Assembly: GCA_947504205.1 (NCBI GenBank)
Contig: CANNGL010000002.1
Location: 840,001 to 904,000 of the forward strand
Length of the DNA stretch: 64,000 nt
Source: an uncultured Litoreibacter sp.
GTDB taxonomy: Bacteria; Pseudomonadota; Alphaproteobacteria; Rhodobacterales; Rhodobacteraceae
Reading direction: 5' to 3'
How positions within the stretch are numbered: position 1 is the stretch's first letter; each line of letters opens with the position of its first letter. Shown piece by piece: positions 25,150-33,390 of this stretch. The notes under the pieces were generated by a model, which saw only the letters and a list, made by a program, of their open reading frames with translations, made no database searches and was not told the origin of the DNA. Both the position numbers and the translations under genes were made by a program.

Positions 25150-25991
25150 CAGCTCAGCCAACGTTTACGGCGGCGATAGGAGCGCACATCGCGGAAGGAC
25201 TTGCGGCCCTCTTCTGAAACACCGAGATAAAACTCTTTCACGTCCGGATTTTCACGAAGTTCCGCAGCCGGACCATCCATCACCACGCGGCCACTTTCCA
25301 GAATATATCCGTAATGGGCAAAGCGCAGCGCCACATTGGTGTTCTGTTCAGCGAGCAGAAAGGACACGCCCTCCTTCTCGTTCAAGTTCTTCACGATGCC
25401 GAAAATCTCTTCGACAAGCTGTGGTGCCAATCCCATGGACGGCTCATCCAACAGAATTGTCTCCGGCCGGGACATCAAGGCACGCCCGATTGCTGTCATC
25501 TGTTGTTCGCCGCCAGAGGTATATCCAGCCTGGCTTTTGCGGCGCTCTTTGAGACGTGGGAAATAGGAATAGACCTTCTCCAGATCCTCATCGACCACAC
25601 CTTTTCCATCGCGCCGCGTATAGGCACCGGTCATCAAATTCTCTTCGACGGTCAGATGCTCAAAGCAATGCCGCCCTTCCATCACCTGAATCACACCGCG
25701 GCGCACCATATCTGCCGGGTCGAGCCCAGCAACTTTCTGCCCGCGATAGGCGATCGATCCTTTCGTAACCTCGCCCCGTTCGGAATGAAGCAGATTGGAA
25801 ATCGCTTTCAAGGTGGTCGTCTTGCCTGCACCATTGCCGCCGAGAAGCGCCGTTATGCCCCCCTCTGCTACCTTCAGGGAGACGCCTTTCAGCACAAGAA
25901 TAACGTGATTGTAGATCACTTCGATGTTGTTGATTTCGAGCAGCGTCTTTTGATCTGCGTCTGTTGTGTCAAGCATCTGATCTTGTCCCAT
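25149..25991 (-). CDS. Branched-chain-type ABC transporter ATP-binding protein (LivF-like)
   Basis: A 280-residue ATPase with Walker A LGGNGAGKTT, signature TSGGEQQMTAIGRALM, Walker B ETILLDEPSMGLAP and a C-terminal basic tail (RSYRRRKRW) longer than normal LivF. It pairs with the LivG-like protein encoded at 30152-30970. The five transport components are complete in this cluster. Substrate is not predicted by the ATPase; the neighbouring CoA ligases suggest an organic acid. Confidence 0.88.
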   Translation of the reverse strand: MGQDQMLDTTDADQKTLLEINNIEVIYNHVILVLKGVSLKVAEGGITALLGGNGAGKTTTLKAISNLLHSERGEVTKGSIAYRGQKVAGLDPADMVRRGVIQVMEGRHCFEHLTVEENLMTGAYTRRDGKGVVDEDLEKVYSYFPRLKERRKSQAGYTSGGEQQMTAIGRALMSRPETILLDEPSMGLAPQLVEEIFGIVKNLNEKEGVSFLLAEQNTNVALRFAHYGYILESGRVVMDGPAAELRENPDVKEFYLGVSEEGRKSFRDVRSYRRRKRWLS

Positions 25992-26054
25992 CGCAATGCG
26001 TGCGAAAATACTGAGAACCCCGGCCCACCCTCTCGGCGGGCCGGGGCAAAGTGG

Positions 26055-27335
26055 TTATGAACAGCCGGGTTCGATGTTGTTTTCGGCTGCGAAGGCTGCG
26101 GAATCCTCTGCCACCAGCGCACCGATCACATCCTGATCCGATGGACCATATTCAGTGATCAAAGACCAAGCGCCGGCAGATGCGTCCCACTGGGCTACGG
26201 CACCAAGTCCGTTACCACCATGGTTTTCGCAGGAAACCGTGAACTCAGGACCGAACTTTGGCAGGCCAAGAGCCTCCATCTTCGCTTCCGTCATCTCAAG
26301 GGCTTCCATACCATCGCGCATCATAGCTGCGGTAATATCGGCAGTGCCGTGGATCTCTTGCGCCGTCTTGGCGGCTTCCGCTGCCAGCATGGCGGCATAC
26401 ATGCCACGGTTGTAAAGCGCTGTTCCAAGCTGGTCTCCAGCGCCCGCCGCTTTGCCCGCATCCACGACATATTTCTGCAGATCATCATAAAGCGGATAAT
26501 CCTTGCCGAGGTTATGGAACGTCAGGGCCTTGTAGCCATTCGCACCATCACCGGCAGGCAGCACATCGTTTTCAGAGCCGGACCACCAGATGCCGATGAA
26601 GTTCTCCATATTGAAGCGGATGTTCGAAGCTTCCTGAATAGCCACCTGGTTCATCACACCCCAACCCCACATGAACACGTAGTCCGGGCGTTGTTGGCGG
26701 ATTTGAAGCCATTGCGACTTTTGCTCTTGGCCGGGATGATCCACAGGCACCAGCATCAGCTCGTAGCCATGCTTCTTGGACAATTCTTCCAGCGTGCGGA
26801 TCGGCTCCTTGCCATAGGCAGAGTTGTGATAGACCAGCGCGATTTTCTTGCCGGACACATCTCCACCGTTCAGATCAAGCACGTGGTTTACAGCATGGCT
26901 GGCACCATCCCAATAGTTCGCAGGATAGTTGAAGATGTTGCGGAACACCTGACCATTCTTGGCAGACGTCCGACCATAGCCCATCGAATGCACGGGAATG
27001 CCGTCGGCTGTGGCTTTCGGGATCAACTGATAAGTGATACCCGTCGACAGCGGTTGATAGACCAGAGCGCCTTCGCCTTTGGTCGACTCGTAGCACTCCA
27101 CACCTTTCTCGGTGTTGTAGCCCGTCTCACATTCCAGAACCCGCGCCGGAACACCGCCAATGCCGCCGTCGCGCTCGTTCAGAAGCGTGAAGTAATCTGC
27201 ATAGCCATCAGCAAACGGAATGCCGTTCGCGCCATAAGGGCCAGTGCGGTAGCTCAGCGACGGGAACACCAGATCCGCCATCGCGGGTCCAGCGGCCATC
27301 AGCGCCACCAGGCTTGCTGTTAGTATCTTCTTCAT
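26055..27335 (-). CDS. Branched-chain-type ABC transporter substrate-binding protein
   Basis: A 426-residue periplasmic protein with signal peptide MKKILTASLVALMAAGPAMA and a two-lobed type I binding-protein domain (LVFPSLSYRTGPYG, IALVYHNSAYGKEPI). It is larger than amino-acid LivK proteins and fits the subgroup found with CoA ligases. GGAGGT precedes the ATG at 27335; a longer frame upstream is rejected because it overlaps that site. Two cysteine pairs (CETGYNTEKGVEC; CENH and PGCS at the end) may form disulfides. Confidence 0.88.
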   Translation of the reverse strand: MKKILTASLVALMAAGPAMADLVFPSLSYRTGPYGANGIPFADGYADYFTLLNERDGGIGGVPARVLECETGYNTEKGVECYESTKGEGALVYQPLSTGITYQLIPKATADGIPVHSMGYGRTSAKNGQVFRNIFNYPANYWDGASHAVNHVLDLNGGDVSGKKIALVYHNSAYGKEPIRTLEELSKKHGYELMLVPVDHPGQEQKSQWLQIRQQRPDYVFMWGWGVMNQVAIQEASNIRFNMENFIGIWWSGSENDVLPAGDGANGYKALTFHNLGKDYPLYDDLQKYVVDAGKAAGAGDQLGTALYNRGMYAAMLAAEAAKTAQEIHGTADITAAMMRDGMEALEMTEAKMEALGLPKFGPEFTVSCENHGGNGLGAVAQWDASAGAWSLITEYGPSDQDVIGALVAEDSAAFAAENNIEPGCS

Positions 27336-27409
27336 CGGGTCATACCTCCCATTGGTTATCCGATATTTGGTTGAGCGGGTCTCCCCCCGCTCCGTCTTCC
27401 GGCCAACCC

Positions 27410-28486
27410 CTAGTGCGGGAACGGCCATATCCTCAGTTTTTCTTTCGCCAACCGCCAAAGCTGCGCAAGGCCATGCGGCTCCATGATCAGGAACACCACG
27501 ATCAGACCACCCGAGACGATAAACTGCAAATGCGCAGCCAAATCGGTGGGCCAGCCCAGCCAGCCAACAAACACGTTCTTCAAGAACACCGGCAGCAAAA
27601 CCATGAAGGCCGCGCCTGCAAATGAACCGAAGATGGACCCTAAGCCGCCAATGATAATCATGAAGAGCACAAGGAACGACTTATCAATCCCGAAGCTCTC
27701 CCCCACCTCAGCGGCCCCAAGGTAGACCGAGAAGAACAACGCCCCCGCGATACCTACGAAAAAGCCCGAGACAGCAAAGGCCGTCAGCTTCGCCTTGAGC
27801 GGGTTCACCCCGATGATCTCAGCCGCAATGTCCATATCCCGAATGGCCATCCAACTCCGGCCGACAGAACCACGCGTCAGGTTGCGCGCCACAATCGCAG
27901 CGAAGGTGACGAAGACCAGACAGATAAGATACTTGGCCCAGGCTTCGGTATTTGGACCGGTAAAAATGATGCCGAACATCGAACGTTCCGGTGCAGAAAT
28001 CTGCCCCGACGCCGAGTAGTTGTAAAACCACGGTACCTTGTTGAAGAGCCACACCAGAAAGAACTGCGCCGCCAAGGTCGCCACCGCCAGATAGAACCCC
28101 TTGATCCTGAGCGAGGGCAATCCAAACAACGTGACCACCGCAGCCGTAATGCCGCCAGAGATCAGGATGTGAATGGCTATCGGGATGTCGGGAAATCCGG
28201 TCATCAGCTTGTAGCAGGCATAGGCCCCCACAGCCATGAACGCACCAGTCCCTAGCGAAACCTGTCCACAGTAGCCTGTCAGAATATTCAGTCCAATCGC
28301 CGCAATCGCATAGATCAGGAACGGCACAAAAACCGCATTGGCCCAATAGTCATTGATCAGGAAGGGAATGATCCCGAACGCCACGACCAGCACAAGATAG
28401 TAGCGATACCGGTCGAACTTGATCGGAAAGGTCTGGCTGTCCTCAGCATAAGTCGTCGAGAAATCGCCTGCTTCACGGTAGAACAT
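27410..28486 (-). CDS. Branched-chain-type ABC transporter permease (LivM-like)
   Basis: A 358-residue membrane protein with about nine helices and the family segments YCGQVSLGTGAFMAVGAY and the ATPase-contact loop SWMAIRDMDIAAEIIGVNP. It starts with GAGGGTG upstream, 3 nt after the stop of the LivH-like gene. It forms the translocation path with the LivH-like permease. Confidence 0.9.
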   Translation of the reverse strand: MFYREAGDFSTTYAEDSQTFPIKFDRYRYYLVLVVAFGIIPFLINDYWANAVFVPFLIYAIAAIGLNILTGYCGQVSLGTGAFMAVGAYACYKLMTGFPDIPIAIHILISGGITAAVVTLFGLPSLRIKGFYLAVATLAAQFFLVWLFNKVPWFYNYSASGQISAPERSMFGIIFTGPNTEAWAKYLICLVFVTFAAIVARNLTRGSVGRSWMAIRDMDIAAEIIGVNPLKAKLTAFAVSGFFVGIAGALFFSVYLGAAEVGESFGIDKSFLVLFMIIIGGLGSIFGSFAGAAFMVLLPVFLKNVFVGWLGWPTDLAAHLQFIVSGGLIVVFLIMEPHGLAQLWRLAKEKLRIWPFPH

Positions 28487-28489
28487 CCG

Positions 28490-29476
28490 TCACACCCTCT
28501 CGATGATTTTTTCGCCAAACAGACCTTGCGGGCGGAACACCAGAAACAGCAAGGCGAGCACATAGGCGAACCAGTTCTCGGTTGCGCCGCCGACCATTGG
28601 ACCGATCAGGAACTCGAAGAGTTTCTCGCCGACCCCGATGATCAGTCCGCCCACGATTGCGCCAGGGATGGAGGTGAAGCCACCCAGCATCAGCACAGGC
28701 AGCGCCTTCAGTGCTATCAGCGAGAGTGAGAATTGAACACCGGATTTCGCGCCCCACATTATCCCGGCAACCAATGCGACGAACCCGGCCACCGACCAGA
28801 CCAGCACCCAGATGAAATTTAGCGAGATACCGACCGACAAGGCGGCTTGGTGATCGTCGGCCACCGCTCTCAGCGCGCGACCCTGCTTGGTGTATTGCGA
28901 GAAGATGATCAGGCCAGCGACCAAGATGATTGCAACGATGGTCGCGGAAATATCGAGATTGTCGATGAAGAACCCGTAGCCAAAAGCGTCGAAGGTGGTT
29001 TGATCAATCCAGCCATTGATCCCTTGCGGTAATCCGACATCCAGTTTCTTGATGTCAGACCCCCACATCAGGTCGCCAAATCCTTCAAGGAAGTAGGCCA
29101 GCCCGATCGTGGCCATAAACAGCAGGATGGGTTCTTGGTTGACCAGATGGCGGAAGATCAGGACCTGAACGAGCCAGGCAAAGACGACCATGACGGCAAT
29201 TGTCAAAATAATCGCAGCCAAAGCCGGAACGTGCCATCCGAAATGGTGTATCTCGGTGCCGAATATCGCGTTGATAAGATGCGAGAACGGCACCTGCCCT
29301 TCCATGATGCCGACCAGCGTCAGCGCTGCAAACAGCGCCATCACCCCTTGGGCATAGTTGAAAATTCCCGATGCTTTGTAGATCAGGACAAAGCCCAGCG
29401 CGACCAAGGCATAAAGCACACCTGCCATCAACCCGTTCAGGGTCACTTCTATCGCAAAGAGTAATTGGTCAGGCAT
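28490..29476 (-). CDS. Branched-chain-type ABC transporter permease (LivH-like)
   Basis: A 328-residue membrane protein with about eight helices. The family pattern YALVALGFVLIYKASGIFN is followed by AQGVMALFAA, and the contact loop GRALRAVADDHQAALSVGI is clear. Position in the cluster is between the small exported protein gene and the LivM-like gene, in tight array with the latter. Confidence 0.9.
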   Translation of the reverse strand: MPDQLLFAIEVTLNGLMAGVLYALVALGFVLIYKASGIFNYAQGVMALFAALTLVGIMEGQVPFSHLINAIFGTEIHHFGWHVPALAAIILTIAVMVVFAWLVQVLIFRHLVNQEPILLFMATIGLAYFLEGFGDLMWGSDIKKLDVGLPQGINGWIDQTTFDAFGYGFFIDNLDISATIVAIILVAGLIIFSQYTKQGRALRAVADDHQAALSVGISLNFIWVLVWSVAGFVALVAGIMWGAKSGVQFSLSLIALKALPVLMLGGFTSIPGAIVGGLIIGVGEKLFEFLIGPMVGGATENWFAYVLALLFLVFRPQGLFGEKIIERV

Positions 29477-29601
29477 TACGTGTGCCCCCGATTGATCAGC
29501 ATTTCAAACTCTCCAAAAGTGGCAACCCGCCGCTAAATCGCGCCCTGCGCGTATGAGCCGCGCATGCACCACGCATCAGCATGATCGGTGTTGTGAAAAG
29601 A

Positions 29602-30159
29602 TTACGCCTCAAGGTCGGTCTCCCGCACAATCGCAGTCCACGCCGCATCACCAGGGCCTTTGGCCAACAGGACTTCCAGAACCGGTTCCCGCCATTCGCT
29701 GCTCCGAAGCAGGATGGCGTCCTTTTCGTTCGTCGGGGACGGCTGTCCGACATAGCGCCCCGCCTCAAGGACCTGTCCAGCCCAGAAGGTGAAGTCACCG
29801 GCAAACCCATCGGCCTCCGGCAGCGAGATGCCACCCCGCTGCGAGAGGCTACAGCTAAGCGCATCTCCACTAGCCGGGTCTCTCTCGACAGACAGAAGGC
29901 CGGACTCCGTCTCAAAGCCGAAGATGTGACGCCCGTCTTTCCGGGTTTCGCCCGTCATCGCCAGTTCGCCGATTACAGGCGCGGCGAAGTCTTCCATTGG
30001 GGCAAGGCAGCGTGTCTCGAATTCGCTCCATGCGCTTGCCTCTGCCGCCTGCGCAAGTGTTGCAGCCAGCGCCAGACCAACGCTCGCAAGTGCCATACGC
30101 ATGCCATACGCCCGGCCATACGCTCTGCCACACGCGGTATGACAGCGAAAATCAGTCAT
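29602..30159 (-). CDS. Small exported protein of unknown function inside the ABC cluster
   Basis: Up to 185 residues. Reading from the ATG at 30159 the frame overlaps the LivG-like stop (ATGACTGA), but residues 1-19 precede what looks like a normal signal peptide (MRMALASVGLALAATLAQAA), so the ATG at 30102 may be the true start. The mature part has two cysteines (near 50 and 102 of the long form) and no recognised domain. Its fixed place between livG-like and livH-like genes suggests an accessory to uptake. Three direct repeats GCCATACGC cover the N-terminal part. Confidence 0.65.
   Translation of the reverse strand: MTDFRCHTACGRAYGRAYGMRMALASVGLALAATLAQAAEASAWSEFETRCLAPMEDFAAPVIGELAMTGETRKDGRHIFGFETESGLLSVERDPASGDALSCSLSQRGGISLPEADGFAGDFTFWAGQVLEAGRYVGQPSPTNEKDAILLRSSEWREPVLEVLLAKGPGDAAWTAIVRETDLEA
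30092..30136. repeat. Direct repeats GCCATACGC, phased by 11-13 bp
   Basis: Exact copies begin at 30092, 30103 and 30115, with a degenerate copy GCCACACGC at 30128. Spacings of 11, 12 and 13 bp are near a helical turn. If the long start of the overlapping gene is right they encode the RAYG-type repeat; if the short start is right most of them lie in its leader. Confidence 0.6.
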
Positions 30160-30970
30160 GCGCGACCCCGAGATAGGCGTCGATTACTTCCTGATTGTTC
30201 CGCACCTCGTCGGGCGTGCCATCACCGATTTTCTTTCCGTAATCCATGACGACAACCCGATCAGACAGGTCCATGACGACGCCCATATCGTGTTCGATCA
30301 AGGCAATCGTCGTGCCGAATTCGTCGTTCACATCAAGGATGAAGCGAGACATGTCTTCCTTCTCCTCAACGTTCATCCCAGCCATCGGTTCATCAAGCAA
30401 AAGAAGCTTGGGCTCCGCCGCCAGAGCACGTGCAAGTTCCACCCGTTTCTTCAGGCCATACGGCAACCGCCCCACGGGAGTTTTGCGGATGTTCTGAATC
30501 TCGAGAAAATCGATGATTTCCTCAACTTTTCGGCGATTCTCGATCTCTTCCGCCTCAGCTTTTCCCTTCCAGACAGCCTGCGAGAACAGACCACTCTTCA
30601 TATGTGTCAGACGGCCAGTCATGACGTTGTCCAGCACACTCATTCCTTCGAACAGGGCAATGTTCTGAAAGGTTCGTGCCACGCCTTGCTGCGCCACTTC
30701 GTAGGGCTTCATCGGGGGGCGCTTGGAGCCGCGAAACCAGACTTCCCCCTCCTGCGGGTGATAGAAACCTGAAATCACATTCAGCATAGAAGACTTGCCC
30801 GCACCGTTGGGCCCGATAATCGCGCGAATTTCTCCTTCGTGGATATCAAAAGAGATATCCTTGATCGCGACAACACCCCCAAAACGCAGCGTGATGTTCT
30901 TCATCTCCATCACCACACCGCCGATCTGGCGCCCATCCGCAGTGACATAGTTTCCAGCCATCGCGTTCAT
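30152..30970 (-). CDS. Branched-chain-type ABC transporter ATP-binding protein (LivG-like)
   Basis: A 272-residue ATPase: Walker A IGPNGAGKSS, Walker B KLLLLDEPMAGMN and the switch histidine in IALIEHDMGVV. The signature is altered to VGRLPYGLKKRVELARAL, as is common in LivG. The ATG at 30970 has GAAGGGAA upstream. It is the second gene of the cluster, 64 nt after the acyl-CoA ligase. Confidence 0.88.
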   Translation of the reverse strand: MNAMAGNYVTADGRQIGGVVMEMKNITLRFGGVVAIKDISFDIHEGEIRAIIGPNGAGKSSMLNVISGFYHPQEGEVWFRGSKRPPMKPYEVAQQGVARTFQNIALFEGMSVLDNVMTGRLTHMKSGLFSQAVWKGKAEAEEIENRRKVEEIIDFLEIQNIRKTPVGRLPYGLKKRVELARALAAEPKLLLLDEPMAGMNVEEKEDMSRFILDVNDEFGTTIALIEHDMGVVMDLSDRVVVMDYGKKIGDGTPDEVRNNQEVIDAYLGVAHD

Positions 30971-31034
30971 GGCATATTCCCTTCGTAGCTACGGGATGGT
31001 GGGCGGGGCGAAGGCGCAGCCGAGCGTCGTATCA

Positions 31035-33062
31035 TCATTCAGCCGCCATCAAAGTTTTGGGTGCCACGGTTTCCGCTTTGACCAATTTCAGTGTCGCTTT
31101 GATCGAACCCTTGCGACCGTCTTCGTATGTCACTTCTGTCTCTGTCGAAATCTGTTCGGAACCGTCATAGAGCGCTGTTATTATATCAGCGTATTTTTCT
31201 TCGATTATGCGTCGGCGCACTTTTTGGGTTCTGGTGAGTTCCCCATCATCGGCGTCCAGTTGCTTGTGCAAAACAACGAAGCGATGCACCTGACAGCCCG
31301 CCAACATGTCATCTTGAGCAACCGACGCATTCGCCTCTTCAACGTGAGAGCGCATGGTATCGATCACCTGCGGGTGCCCGGCCAGTTCCTGATAGGATGA
31401 ATAGGCAATATTGTTCCGCTCTGCCCAATTGCCAACAGCCGTAAGATCGATGTTTAGAAATGCTGTGCATTCATCACGATCATTCCCGAAGACGACTGCT
31501 TCAAGGATATTCGGGAAGAACTTCAGCTTGTTCTCAACATATTTGGGCGCGAAGAGCGATCCGTCGGCCATTTTTCCAACGTCTTTGGCCCGATCAATGA
31601 TGCGCAGATGCCCCGAGCCCTCTTCGATGAACCCAGCATCGCCGGTCGCCACCCAGCCCTCGCTGTCTTTGGTGCCAGCAGTTGAGTCGGCATTTTTGAA
31701 ATACTCGACGAACACGCCGGGTGATCGATAGAACACTTCTCCAGACTCGCCGATTTTCAACTCGACGCCGGGAGACGCAATTCCCACCGTATCTGAGCGC
31801 ACTTCGCCGTCGGGTTGCTGCGTAATGAAGACCGAAGCCTCTGTCTGGCCATAGAGTTGTTTCAGGTTGATCCCAAGGGACCGGTAGAAATCGAAGATCT
31901 CTGGCCCGATCGCCTCACCAGCCGTATAGCCGACCCTTACTTTGCTGAAACCCAGAGTGTTTTTTAGCGGGCCGTAGACCAGCGCATTCCCCAGAGAGTA
32001 CTTTAGTTTGTCCCAAAAGCTGACTGGCTTGCCATCAAGTAATGCAGGTCCAACCTTTGATGCGTGAGCCATGAAATGGTGGAACATCCGCTGCTTCAGT
32101 TTGCTCGCATCTTCCATCCGGATCATGACTTGAGTGAGCTGCGTTTCGAACACGCGCGGTGGCGCGAAATAATAAGTCGGCCCAATCTCACGCAGATCGG
32201 TATGCATCGTTTCGGCGCTTTCAGGGCAATTCACACAGAAGCCAGTCCAATAGGCCTGACCGATGGAGAAAATAAAATCACCCACCCATGCCATCGGCAG
32301 ATAGGCCAGAATTTCATCCCCCGGACGCAAATCATCAAACTCTGATGAATTCTTGGAGGTTTCGATGATATTGCGGTTCGACAGCACCACGCCTTTTGGC
32401 CGCCCAGTGGTCCCCGAGGTGTAGAGCATCACGCATGTGCTGTCGTAGTCGAGCGCATCTGAGCGCCGTTTCATCTCAGCGCTGTACTGGTCTCGGACCT
32501 CTCGGCCGCTGGCCTGAACCTCTGCAAACGAGTTCATTTGCGAGTGGTCGTACTTCCGCATCCCGCGCTTGTCATAGTAAATGATGTGCTCGATGCCTTT
32601 GACGCTCTCTTGCACTTCAATAACTTTGTCGACTTGTTCCTGATCCCCAGCGATCACAAATTTTGCGCCGCAATGGTCGAGAACATAGGTCATTTCTTCG
32701 ACGACTGCGTCTTGGTAAAGTGGAACAGGAACGGCGCCGACGGCTTGCGCTGCGACCATGGACCAATACATCGCTGGACGGTTGCGTCCGATGATCGCGA
32801 TATGATCTCCCTCACTGACACCCAGATGCAGCAGGCCTAACGCAAGAGCGTCAATTTCCTCTGCCGTCTGGCTCCAGTTCCAGCTCTGCCATATCCCGAA
32901 TTCCTTCTCGCGATACGCAGCCTTTTGTCCAAATTGCTCCGCATTCCGCGCAAGCAGTTGCGGAAGAGACGCGAGCCCCGCTGAGGACGTTACATCCTGT
33001 TCCAAGTTTTCCTCCCATGCCGAAACTCGGCTATCGGGTATTTCCCGAAGTATTTGGAACAT
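31035..33062 (-). CDS. Long-chain acyl-CoA ligase-like AMP-binding enzyme
   Basis: A 675-residue ANL-superfamily enzyme. The AMP/phosphate loop MLYTSGTTGRPKGVVLSN is intact, as are YGQTEASVF, GWVATGDAGFIEEG and the hinge IIDRAKDV. A long insertion and a C-terminal ELTRTQKVRRRII give it the build of bacterial long-chain fatty-acid or aryl-acid ligases (about 650 residues). It would activate a carboxylate to its CoA thioester at the inner face of the membrane. It leads the cluster whose other members import a solute, so import and activation are probably coupled. Confidence 0.88.
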   Translation of the reverse strand: MFQILREIPDSRVSAWEENLEQDVTSSAGLASLPQLLARNAEQFGQKAAYREKEFGIWQSWNWSQTAEEIDALALGLLHLGVSEGDHIAIIGRNRPAMYWSMVAAQAVGAVPVPLYQDAVVEEMTYVLDHCGAKFVIAGDQEQVDKVIEVQESVKGIEHIIYYDKRGMRKYDHSQMNSFAEVQASGREVRDQYSAEMKRRSDALDYDSTCVMLYTSGTTGRPKGVVLSNRNIIETSKNSSEFDDLRPGDEILAYLPMAWVGDFIFSIGQAYWTGFCVNCPESAETMHTDLREIGPTYYFAPPRVFETQLTQVMIRMEDASKLKQRMFHHFMAHASKVGPALLDGKPVSFWDKLKYSLGNALVYGPLKNTLGFSKVRVGYTAGEAIGPEIFDFYRSLGINLKQLYGQTEASVFITQQPDGEVRSDTVGIASPGVELKIGESGEVFYRSPGVFVEYFKNADSTAGTKDSEGWVATGDAGFIEEGSGHLRIIDRAKDVGKMADGSLFAPKYVENKLKFFPNILEAVVFGNDRDECTAFLNIDLTAVGNWAERNNIAYSSYQELAGHPQVIDTMRSHVEEANASVAQDDMLAGCQVHRFVVLHKQLDADDGELTRTQKVRRRIIEEKYADIITALYDGSEQISTETEVTYEDGRKGSIKATLKLVKAETVAPKTLMAAE

Positions 33063-33169
33063 AACTTCACAATCAGAGCAGCCGCCGTCAAATGATTTTT
33101 TTGAACAGGCGTTCAGATAACGCTAACGTCCGGAATGATTTTTCAAAAAAGCTGTGCTATGCGTTGATC

Positions 33170-33334
33170 ATGGATATGATTTCGCTCGCATTTTACGCAG
33201 CCATTTGTGGCATTCTCAGTTACTTCGCACCGAATTTTGGCCCGCCCTTTGCGCGACTTGGCATAGGAGCCGTTGTGGGAATCATCGCAGCGACGCTGTT
33301 GCCAATCCTAAAAGGCACCTTCGGCGTCTACTGA
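33170..33334 (+). CDS. Hypothetical small membrane protein
   Basis: A 54-residue product, MDMISLAFYAAICGILSYFA..., with two hydrophobic segments joined by a short loop. The ATG at 33170 is used; the frame can extend to 33092 but that part is polar and lacks a ribosome site. It is divergent from the acyl-CoA ligase and convergent with the formate dehydrogenase. No family recognised, and expression is uncertain. Confidence 0.5.
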   Translation: MDMISLAFYAAICGILSYFAPNFGPPFARLGIGAVVGIIAATLLPILKGTFGVY

Positions 33335-33390
33335 CCGCTTGAGCAACCAGTAGATGCGATTTATCAGAGCTCGTAAATCAATCCTGCCAG

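Noticed and set aside
26220-27323. A 367-residue plus-strand frame
   Set aside because: It mirrors the substrate-binding protein gene and has a histidine/arginine-rich composition without domains.
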